Of a DNA stretch of 64,000 nt, positions 40,997-53,000 are shown in pieces. The position numbers and the translations under genes are program-made. The notes below the pieces were generated by a model. It searched no databases. It saw nothing but the letters and a program-made list of their open reading frames with translations, and was not told the DNA's origin. How positions within the stretch are numbered: position 1 is the stretch's first letter; each line of letters begins with the position of its first letter. This stretch comes from Sinotaia quadrata (lineage: Eukaryota > Mollusca > Gastropoda > Architaenioglossa > Viviparidae), in the NCBI GenBank assembly GCA_028829895.1, contig CM054180.1, positions 107,108,635 through 107,172,634 on the forward strand, read 5' to 3'.

Positions 40997-41039
<43 letters not shown>

Positions 41040-44000
41040 GGGATACACCCGAACAAGAGCTCAGAACGACAGACAGCCTTGACCGGCCAGACATGAGGTA
41101 ACGAGTAAGCCACCAAACAACTCTGCGGACATTTGGAAACATACATGAGAACTACTTTGACATAGCCAGTGGGCAAAACCATCCCCTCCCTTTTCCCCCA
41201 CACCCCCCTCACCCAGCGCGAAAGCGGCGGAAGCCGGAAGCGCCCCCTACACTCCATCCATCCATGATTGAGAGTTCGTTCGGTCTGCCTGCCTGCCGCA
41301 TCACCAGTTGTCGTAGTTAGAAAGAAAGATGGTAGTCTAAGACTATGTGTGGACTTTAGACGACTGAACACAAAGACAAAGAAGGACGCTTACCCATTAC
41401 CCCGTATTGACGAATCTCTAGACGCACTGAGGGGTTCCAAATTCTTCTCTACACTAGACTTGGCAAGCGGCTACCATCAGGTAGCAATGGAAGAAAAAGA
41501 TCGAGAAAAGACTGCATTCATTACCCCCTTTGGGCTATTTGAGTACACTAGAATGCCATTCGGCCTCTGTAACGCACCAGCTACATTCCAGCGATTAATG
41601 CAAGCTGCAATGAATGACTTTGTATTTCAAATACTTCTAGTATACTTAGACGACATTTTAGTGTATGCAAATTCGTATGAAGAACATCTACGACGATTAG
41701 AGTTAGTGTTTTCACGACTTCGTCAGTTAGGTCTGAAACTAAACCCAGAGAAATGTAACTTTTTCAAGTCCCAAGTGAGTTATCTTGGTCATACTGTTTC
41801 GGCTGATGGAATCGCAACAGATGAAGACAAGATCAAAGCAGTTCGCCTGTGGCCTAGACCCATGACGCTAAAAGAACTGCGCTCTTTTCTAGGGTTTGCC
41901 AGTTATTATCGTCGTTTTGTCAAAGACTTTGCAAAACTGGCAGCACCATTACATCAAGTAGTAGCAGCAGTAGCTCATCCTAACAAGAAACGTATGCAAC
42001 GATACCAACGCATTGGCGAGGCATGGACTGCAGACTGTGAGTCAGCTTTTATGCATTTGAAATCAGCACTGACAACAACACCAGTACTAGCATACGCAGA
42101 CTATACATTGCCCTTTATTCTTGAGACAGATGCCAGCCAGTTTGGTCTAGGAGCCGTCTTATCCCAGGAACAAGATGGCGTTAAACGTGTGATTTCTTAC
42201 GCAAGCCGTACTTTGCGCCCAACCGAACGAAATATGAACAATTATTCCAGTATGAAACTTGAACTATTAGCTCTGAAGTGGGCGATAACAGAAAAATTCA
42301 GAGGATATCTGTTGGGGACAAATTTTGTTGCGTTCACTGATAACAACCCTCTTTCGCATCTGCAAACAGCCAAGCTAGGTGCAGTTGAACAGCGTTGGGC
42401 AGCTGAGTTGGCCGCCTTCAATTTTGAAATCAAATACAGATCAGGACGGTCCAACGCCAACGCCGACGCTCTTTCACGGAACCCCTGTGAGAGCCCCTCG
42501 GGCCCCGAAGAGGATGAAGGTGTAGCTATAATGTCTACATTAGTTACATCCATCTCAACAGAGTTACCAGGAGAGGTATACACCGCTATCAACAATGTCA
42601 AAGAGATATATAGTCTCAATATTGCTGCCGATACACAAACATCTGGTATAGAAGACTCCACTTCATGCTTTCACTCTTACACGAAGCCAGAACTAAGAAT
42701 CATGCAAGATGGCGACGTCGACATTAGGAGAGTGAAAGAAATCATCAGCTCTAATAATAAACTCACTACCGCTCAGAGAAGGGATCTAAGTCTAGAAACA
42801 AGAACAATTTTACGTCATATGCACCAACTACGTCAAGAAGATGGTGTCTTGTTTAGATTTATTAAAGACGCAAATTCTGGCATTTTTAAGCAGCTGTTAT
42901 TGCCTAAAGTACTGAGGCCAAAAGTATTGACTTTATGTCATCAAGAACTGGGTCATCAAGGCACCGACCGCACCTTCGAAGTAATTCGACAAAGATGTTA
43001 TTGGCCTAATATGTACAAAGACATTGAATCGTGGATATCAAAGTGTGAACGCTGTGTGAGAGGAAAAACACCTCACGTTGTCAAAGCAAAGATGGGCACA
43101 TTACTGGCAACAAAGCCCTTAGAAATACTTGCAATCGACTTCACCAAGATGGACATGTCACACAACGGTTTAGAAGACATCCTGGTTATGACCGATGTGT
43201 TCACTAAATTCACCGTGGCAGTGCCTACTAAAGACCAGCTAGCGACAACAGTAGCAAGTATTTTGACAAAAGAATGGTTCTATCGGTACGGCGTCCCACT
43301 GCGCATTCATTCTGACCAGGGTCGCAATTTTGAGTCACAGATAATTAAAGAACTGTGTCAAGTTTATGGTGTTAACAAATCACGCACTACTGCTTACCAC
43401 CCAAGCGGAAACGGACAGTGTGAACGTTTTAACCGAACACTTCAGGGACTACTACGCACACTGCCACCTGAAAAGAAACGTTTGTGGCCACACCATTTGC
43501 CAGAACTGTTGTATGCTTACAACACCACACTCGATCCACATCACAACAAAATTGGCGCTGCGAGCAGGATGGGCCCAAAGGGTGCGAGGAATGGCCAAAC
43601 AACATTTTCTGGCTGGACAGACGGACGGCAGCCATTAACATCATAGCAGAGAGGGACGGCAGTGACAGCCGACATGGCCCTGACAGCACACCGCATGGCA
43701 CTAACAACACGCCGACGACCATCCATCGCGGCACGACGGACGCCAACTTCATGGCAGAGAGGGACGGCAGAGGCAGCCGACATGGCCGTGACAGCACACC
43801 GCATGGCACTGACAAAACGCCGACGACCATCCATCGCGGCATGACGGACGCCAACTTCATGGCAGAGAGGGACGGCAGAGGCAGCCGACATGGCCGTGAC
43901 AGCACACCGCATGGCGCTAACAACGCGCCGACGACCATCCTTCGTGGCATGACGGACGCCAGATATCACCAACAGCAGCAAAAAAACGGTCAGGACAAGC

Positions 44001-47000
44001 TAAAGACGTATTTTTCACTCAACTACATAAATCACAAACTGTGCCCTTTGTTAAAAAGGTATGGACGGTATTAGATATTTTTTTAGAAAGAAGAAGAATG
44101 GAACAACAAAAAAAATGTGTCACAAACATTTGCTTTATTTGAAAGACACAAAGTGACTTTTTTAGTGCTAGTACTTAGTGTAGATTTTAAAATTTAATTT
44201 GTATGTTTATGTGATTATTTTAGTTGGAAATTTTTAGGCTAAAAGGTGCAGCATTAGAAAGTTGTATTGAATATGATCAAGTTTTTAAAAAAAAAGAAGT
44301 GTCACAAAAACTTGTTTTACCTGAAAGGCTTTAAACGTATATGACTTTTATCTGAAAGACTTTAAATTTATGACTTTTTAGTATTAGATGTGTTATATAG
44401 ATTGTTTAATTTGTATGTTGATATATATGATTATTTAGTCAAAGAATGTTATGATAATAATGTGCAGCATTATGAATTTGGATTGTTGGATATGATGTTC
44501 TTATTTTTTTTAAAAAAAAAAAAGAAAATATATAGATATTTAGATTTTTTATTGGAATTGTGTTAAATTTGGGCGTGCATTTATTTTGCTGTGTGATGTT
44601 ACTGCATAGGTATTGGAATGTAAGTTTTTGTGGCAATACCTATTTTGTTAAGAGGAACTTATGTCTCGTGTGGTAATACAGTTTGTAGTTGTATCTTTGT
44701 TTTAGAGTTTCGCTGGGTTAGGAATTTGGAATTCCTTGGCTAGCTCTAGTTCATCACTGAGGTTTGGCAAAAGATAGTTTGCATCCTAGTGAGTGGTCTA
44801 TGTGGTGCTAGTCAGGTCACTGTGGAGTGTGGACGCTGGATGGAAAGTGTTTCTCTTGTTACGTGTTGTGGCGTCTGATTAGATGTGTAGCAAATATTTG
44901 TTTACCCATATTGTGTATTTGTAAGTAAGAGCGAGTGGGCTGAGATGGGTGCACATGTGATGTTAAGTCCCTTTGTTTGTTGAATGTAGTACGATGATGC
45001 AATTAGAGTAGCGTTATAGGAAACCTACGTGTACTGGAGCCAGGGTGCTCAGAAGGTATTTATTTTGGTTACTTCTTTGGTTCTTTTTTTTGACAGCTGA
45101 TATGCTGCAGTTTTGTTTAAATATTGCTCTCAAGGTAGGTGCACAAGAGGGGAGGAGCTTAAAAGCACCCTGCTTGTCTGCACTGGTGTCAAGCCCCTTG
45201 AGGTTTGCAATATAGGTTTTAAAGGAGCAGGAGGAAGCTCCAGGAAAGTTTTGGTGAGTTGACAGCTGTGATGCTGTATTGATTTTGTGAGTATTATACA
45301 TTGCTCCTAGAGGTTATGTAGCAGTGAGGGGAGGAGCTTAAAAGCAACCCCATTGTTCTACATTGTGCGTAAAGCAACTCTGGTTTAGCAGATGTGATCA
45401 GAAGTCTCGGTAGTGGTATAAAGCATTGGATAGACAGAATTCAAAAGTAACCATAGAACAGTTCTTGTATTTAAAGGTTTCCATTTGAGATTGTTAAAAT
45501 AGTACAACTTTAGTATGTTTAGTGATTTGTTTGTTGACTTTTTGGTGTGCTAGACCTTTGAATCATGGAGGACCATGATTATTTTTAGTAGGGGGGAATA
45601 ATGTAGCCCGTGTTAGCTTAGGTATTTGTGTCATCATTGTGTATGTATGTGTATAGTCGCATCCCCACGCGTGCAGCAAAGTAGGTCATCGGCCGCTAGG
45701 TGAATCACGCGTCGCGGTTTGCTAACAGCTATATAGTAATGTGTACGACTGTGCCATTGAGTGCGTATTTTTATTGTTTATGATCACTCCCTTTGTTTTA
45801 AAGCGCGCGCTATATTGACGCTAGCTGTGTTAGAGTACGTGTTTTTATTGTTATATATTGTTTTAGGTAGTTAGTAATTGAAGTTTATATAAATATATTT
45901 AGAAAGGAAATAGTTTATATTTTTAATTGATGTATTTTTATATGATGAATAATGTTATTGTATTTGTGTATTTTGCAATTTATGTGTGTGTGAATGCTTT
46001 TTCTGAAGCCCGCCAACACATATTTTATTTTATTAAAGGTTTAATTCTTTAGATTATATATATATGAAAAGATTTGTATATTAAAGTATAATTAAAGTAG
46101 TTTCACTGTATATTTGAATTATTATGTAATTGTTAGGCATATAGTTATAATTGTTAGTTGAAAGCAAGTAAAGAAACACAAAAGTTATTTTTAGAAGCCT
46201 TTTCACACTAGATTTTCATTTTCATAACCCGTGGGCTTCGGGGAGGCCCGCTCCCATAGGATATAATGAGCGTGTGTGGTTTGAGTGAGCTACTACAATT
46301 AGAGTCACCTAAAGTCTGGGCATTGGTAGCGGAACTAGAAAGAGTGTCTGCCTCTGAGTCATCCTTGGTCGTCCGTTGGCGGTGTGTCGCCTAAATAAAG
46401 ATCCAATGAAAATGTAAAACACGTGTTGCGTGTTCTGCCTCTCTCTCCTGCTGTGGCTGCCGTAGCGGTATTGTCTGCTTGTCTGTCTTATCATCATCGT
46501 CATCGTTCATCCAGTCATCTCCTCGCATCCTAGAGTGACCCATATGACGAACAACTACAACAACCACACTCGATCCATTCCACAACATACAGTTTTTCGC
46601 TGTCAGACTTTTGAACTAACCAATCAGTGCTTGAGTTTGCTAATACTTAGTTTCAGTCATGTAAATAAACATTATATGATTGAGTAACTATTTCCAGTTA
46701 CATAATAAACATTTGAACTGAGTCATCATCTTCAGTCACACAGATTCATCATGATAAAACAGAGTCAAACTGGAGAACATTGAACTCAATTTTCAATAAA
46801 CAGTGATCATCATAACAAAATGGTTCAGTTCCAAAATTTATTTCCACAAGAGCAGATGAATCATTCATTTTATCTCTCCATATACATACAGACACTTTTT
46901 TGGACAGCAAACTGGGGCTGACTAGAAGCTGACTCATTTTGGTTATACTAACTTAATATTTAATAACCTTCAGGCACACAAACATGCGCACGCACACATT

Positions 47001-50000
47001 CTCTCTCTCTTTCTCTTTCTCTCTTTCTCTCTGCTCCACAGAGAATCAGCTTGTCAAGGCCAGCTGTCGGGGCTTGCCGTGCACCATGCAAAAACTAATT
47101 TCGAGCATGTAATACCTTTTCAAATTTCAAATACAATTTTCTTTTCCCTTTTATAATTTGTTACGGCACATATATTGGGCCCCTTAACTGCAGTAGCCAC
47201 GCCTCTACTCTCATCTGTGTTCTAGTTACCTATTAAAACTGCCACTTCATTCGTCTGACTGTTCATTCTATCAAATAGATATTTCTAAATATTATGGCGA
47301 GCCAAAAGCCTTACTATCAGTCTGATTTATGTGCTTTCAATCATGTCAGTTTGCTTAATTTATATCTCACCTGCATGCTACAACATATTAAGACGCATTT
47401 ACTCGTTCAAACACCATAAGGTGTATTTTAGTTATTTTGTGTGTGTGTGTTTAAATAATTATTATTAATAGTGCTTCTTTTTATTATTTTCTTACCTTTT
47501 TATAGCAGGTCCTTTATGACATGGATCAAAAGATTTTGAATCTTGAAGAGGTGATCCTGAAAAAAAAATAAGGGTAACAATAAATAGTACAGCATACATA
47601 ATTCAATACATGTCTGACAGGACGGCTGACAAGACGACTGACAAGACGGCTGACAAGACGACTGACAAGATGACTGACAGGACGGCTGACAAGAGGGCTG
47701 ACAAGACAACTGACATATATGGCCATGACTAACAGGGATAATATGTTGTATTAAAGATTCTCTTTAGTTTCGGTAAGAAGTACAGCATTTAGGGGATTTC
47801 AGGTAGCGCATTATAAGTAGACAATTGTTAATTTTATTTTGTCAAGAATACACCAATACAATAATGACAATCTTTCATTTTTGTTTAAAAAGAAATATAA
47901 CTTAAATGGAAGAGTTTTCAGATATTCCACTTCAGACACGATAGAGAGAAAAACATAGGTATATAGATAGACATACAAATAGACAATTAGTTGGATGGAT
48001 AATGTCCAAAATATATATTGTAATCAAATGTACATACACAACAGATACACTTGTAGAGATATATATAAATACGTACATTTACATGTTTGTATGTTTATGA
48101 GTATGCGTATGTACGAATGTATCTCTCTCTCATATGCATATATGAAATATTATTTATTAATGCATCTGTTACTGATATTAGAGTCATATATATGAAATAT
48201 TATTTATTAATACATCTGTTAATGATATTAGAGTCATATGCATGAAATAGTGGATTCATTAAGCCATTAAGCCCGCAAGCGGAAAAAATAGAAACTGAGA
48301 ATAGGCAGAAAGATACCACACACACACACACACGCACACACTGTCACTTGTGATGTAAGAAATTAGTTTTAATACTTTCAGTACTTTCAAGAAACCTTGA
48401 AATGATATATTTCCACTTCTCAATATACGACACCCCTCAACTTAAATTTATGACATGTAGTTTAGTCGTGATATAGCTTTTAGCGTGGAGTTGTGTTGAG
48501 AGAATGGGACAAACAGGAAGTGCGACCGTCAGCCAGTTAAAACACCTCAGACAAGTCATGATGATGATGATGAATGTGGGGAACGCTTCCGGCTTCCGCC
48601 CCGCTTTCGCGTTTGGAGAGGGGGGAGAGGGAGGGGGTGCCTTTCTGCTGCTGCGTGTGCCCGTTGAGAAAACATGTCTAGTCGGCAAAGGCGGACTCCA
48701 AACCCGGTGATCCGTGGGTTGAAGTCGATGTTGTTGTTCCTAGTGGTGGCGTTGATTTTGTCGTTTCTGGTGTTATGGTGAGGGGGGTGTCTTACAGAGC
48801 CCAGGCTAGTAACACACCAGATCTATACCCAGTGTGTACATGTGCCCGGGTTGTTCGACTTCCCGACCTCCTCAATGGTGGCGTCGTTGTTGTTGTTGTT
48901 GTCGTGGCTGTCCCCGGTGTCCGTTAGGATGCCTGAAGGTGGGTGCTGGCGGCCAGTACAGATGGTCGAGTAGCAGTTGGATTAAATCGGCCATTGGATG
49001 GTTAAAATAACCCCAAGAGGGGTACTGTTGTTCCTGGTACAGCCAGTGTTGTTGTTGTTGCTGCTGTCCGCGATGTTGTTGCGGTTGTTGTTGAGGGCGC
49101 TGTTGTTGCCTCCGAATGTGTGGTGGCGGGCGCCGTCTTTTTTTCTTTTCGCCCTGTTCTGGTGTTGTTGGTGGTGTGGGCTGGCATTCTGATGTTGTTG
49201 TCGCTGTCGCCGTTGTTGGTGGTCGAGGCGGCGTCGCTGGTATAGGTGAGAGGGGTACGGCCTCGAGTTCCATTGAAACCTGGTCCAGTATGTTATCAAT
49301 TTCGTTCGGTTGTTGATGTTCTTTTGTTCGTACGTTTATTTGGATTTCTTTTTCATTCGTCTCGGTGATAATTATTTGTCTGAGTATTTGTGGCTTTAAG
49401 ATGTTTTTTTTTCTTTCTTTGCCTCTGTTTGTATTTTTTTCCCCTCAGTTGTGGTCCTTCGGGTTTGCGTTTTCTTTTCTTCCGTCATTGATACTGGTGT
49501 CTGAGAAAATGCCGTTTTGCCTTTAATTTTTTCCTCCATAGTCTGTGTGGAGTTAATTTTGGTCTTTGGCGGAATTTTCCAGATGTATTTGTTTCCTTCT
49601 CGCAAGTGTCGATTGGTGATGTTTGTGATTCGTTTTCCGCTGTTCTTGGACCTCCTCTCGTATAATGCTGATGTACCAGAAAAGCCTCACGTATATCACG
49701 TTCGTTATTTGTTGCAAACAAATTCCACAGTAGATATGTATATGGATTCGAAAAGCAGTCTATATAGCCGTCGAATGACAGGCACCGATAAGACAGCCAT
49801 AGTTTGTATTTTCCGTGTTTGTCGCAATATGTGGTGATCTCCCTGTGTTACGTTTCCAGTATTTATTTAAAGACCCTGCTTAGAATAATTAAAAGACTTT
49901 AAATATAATTAATTCTTCCTCTCATATTCTACACAGACTGGTTGCTCAATTTATTATCTGACTAATTAAAAGTGCGTCTTGTAGTTCAGACGACAAATTT

Positions 50001-53000
50001 ACAGACTAATAAACTGCGAACTTTTAGCTAGATTTGAAAACAGTTAAATCCCTCTAAATTAATATGCACTCGTCATCAATCTTTCTGCTCATCCGCCCCC
50101 ATTCAAATCTAAGAATTAATCTAATTGGTCTATTGTGCATAGAAATCAACTACTAAGAGGTATTAACAAGAAAATAAGATTTAATAAAGTTTAACAAATT
50201 AACAATAAATCGAATGCAACGCGAATAGTCTTCACTCTGTCTTTACGCGCCTATGCCTGATTTTTGTCAATCTAAATTGCCAGAAAAGTGTTCCTTTGAG
50301 ATCTGTACACTTGATCTTGCACTTAGCTCTATTCTTGTATCCTTGGTCTCAACACTCAGTCATGCTGATTCGTTCCCTCAGTCCCCCTTTAACGACACAC
50401 GTGGTGCATAAGGAATGATGTCCCTTTGTTAGTGGCTAGGAACTGGAATTTTTTGCAGCATGGCCCTCAGAGTGGATTTCGACACGCTTACACCAATAAG
50501 CTAATGCAGGTGAGGCATGGTGAACATGAACCATGAGCCGACCTGTGGATGCAACGTGTTTGGATATAATTCTCAACCTAACAGGTCCTACCTAGGCATG
50601 GCTCAATTAAATGCGCTGAACAAAGAGTTTCGACCTCGCGTCGCTTACAATTAAATTTTAGAAAAATATAATCGTCTCACATGTGTTCCATTTAACAGTC
50701 ATGACGTATGAAGCAATAAAATAGATACAACGTTAAATTAATGTTCATACAAGGGGTAATTCAAGCCGACAGAGCGCTTCACAATTTACAATTTAAATTA
50801 CACGCAATAATTGAATTACATGAAGAATTCATATCGAGCGCAGCATTCTGGCTCTTAGTGAATTAAACAATATAAATTAAAGTACAGAAATGGAAAAATG
50901 GTTACAATAAATTTATATTCCGTAACATATAGGTTTTCAGCTATTTCTCTGAACCATGCTCAAGTGTATATGGAAATCATATAATACATAGCACAAATAC
51001 ATACTTAACAATACATAGGCAAATACTATTAAATAAAATGATACCTTTGAGAGAAGTCGAAGGGTACCTTGATTCTCTATGGCGCCGGCTGCCTCTCACG
51101 ACCCGAGTAAGCTGATGGAATTAGCTAAAATGTGCTCGAAGTGAGGGAGCGGAAGCGTGTGGGTACATATATAGAAAGGTATATTGCGTATCACGTGACT
51201 GTTCGCAAAGCATGTGGTTGGTTCGAGAACTGGACAATGGTCCTAAAGTTACATAACATCTTGACCTGTTCTAGAAGCACCTAGAAAAAGGAAGCTTGGA
51301 ACAAAGGGCCAAGGGTTTCAAATATTCGAATTTGAAGTAAACAAGGCTAAGTGGGTCATCAGGTCGGACATTTTTATCAGACTGTGACACCCCCTTGCTT
51401 TTGAGGCGTTTATCTTACCAAAGATAAAATGCCTCCTACAAATTATGTATGATAAAATGTAGAAGTCCACAATGAAGAAAAATTTACACAAAAAAATTTC
51501 GACATTCCTAGAAATAAAGTGTGCAACTATATTTCATATTTACAGGAAGGAATCCGTAGGGTTCAGTTAATTGATTAAACAACATTCTATCAGTACCGGC
51601 ACTTGATGGCATCAAGCACGACTCATGTAATCTGCGCCAACATTCAAAGACCCTTTGATGTAATGAATATTTGCGTCATACTGTGTCAGAAACAAAGACC
51701 AACGCATTAAACGGCTGTTCGTAAATTGCGCCTGTCCGAGAAAGGCCAACGGCTGGTGATCGCACTCAATGACAAAGGTTTTTCCGTACAAATAGTTTTC
51801 GAACTTTTTTATGGCCCAAACTATTGCAAGACATTCCTTTTCACTGGTGGAATATTTCTGTTCAGTAGTTGTGAGTTTACGGCTTGCATATGCAACTGGG
51901 TGTTTGGTGTCATTGTGTTCTTGTAATAACACTGCTCCTAATCCTGTGTTGCTAGCATCAGTCCTTAACAAGAATGGTTTTGTCAGATCTGGCAGTTTAA
52001 CAACTAAATCTGAAGTCAGTCTAGATTTCAGTGTGTCAAAAGCGTTTTGGCATGCATCAGTCCACACTACTTTTGTAGGCATATTCTTACGTGTCAAGTC
52101 AGTCAGAGGACATGCAATGGCACTAAAATCTGGTACGAATTTTCTGTAGTAATTAGCAAGACCAAGAAAACTTCTAACTTGTGTTTTTGTTAGCGGTTGT
52201 GAAGTGTCCTTAAGTTGTGCTATCTTAGCTTCACTTGGCGACATAGTTCCATGACTCAACTTGTGTCCCAAGAAGTCTAAGGAGAATTGTGCTATTTCAC
52301 ACTTCGTAGGGCGGGCAGTGAGGTTGGCTTGTTTTAATCTGGCTAGCACATCTCGTAAGAGTGTTAAGTGCTCCTCCCATGTCTGGGTGCCTAGAATTAA
52401 ATCATCCATGAAGTTCTCAACTCCGCGTCCGTACAGTGGTTCTAACAATGACCGCATCATTTTAGAAAAAATGCTTGGAGCGTTTGAAACTCCGAAAGGC
52501 ATAACTTTCCATGTGTAGTTTCCTACTGGTGTAGTGAAAGCTAGTATGTGTCGATCAGTGTCCTTGACCTTGATTTGCCAAAAACCGCGTGACAAATCTA
52601 TTTTGGTATAGTAATGAGCGTTAGCTAGCTTAGTGAAGATGAGATCCGGATCAGGAAGAGGTTCGGCACAAAACTCTGTCACTTGATTGAGTTTGCGGTA
52701 GTCTACGCAAAAACGGAACGAGTTATCACGTTTTTTAATCAACACGATGGGTGATCCGTAGGCACTGTCAGTCTTCTCTATGACCCCTAGATCTAGCATA
52801 GTCTTAATCTCACGTCTAACGTCATCTATCTTAGCGTGTGGCAACGGATACGGCTTCAAACGTATCGGTTTGTTGTCAGTCAGCTTCAGTGAAAATTCTA
52901 TTAAGTCTGTCAACCCTGGTTTGTCTGTCAGAGTAGATGAGAACTCATTAAGCAATTCATTCACTTCTTTTTTCTGTCTTTCTGTCAAGGCTTCATTTAC

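Larger units (their letters stand above)
39603..46297 (+). mobile_element. rearranged Ty3/gypsy LTR retrotransposon in SLC44-like intron 2
   Basis: The LTR pair starts TGTAGCCC at 39603 and 45602; the right LTR ends CTACTACA at 46297 (TGTAG/CTACA inverted ends). The LTRs match over about 680 bp apart from one 2-bp TA indel. A polypurine tract precedes the right LTR, which fixes the plus orientation. Inside, a pol frame encodes RT, RNase H and integrase in the usual gypsy order, but gag, protease and the first part of RT are missing. The left LTR lacks its last bases and no primer site follows it, so a deletion joins LTR to pol. A 974-bp retroposon later entered at that point. Left and right flanks (ATACA, ATTAG) do not match as a target duplication. 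It runs antisense to the host gene. Confidence 0.88.

Noticed and set aside
43429..43981. Long minus-strand frames across the 108-bp repeats
   Set aside because: Antisense shadows of a GC-rich repeat whose period is a multiple of three.
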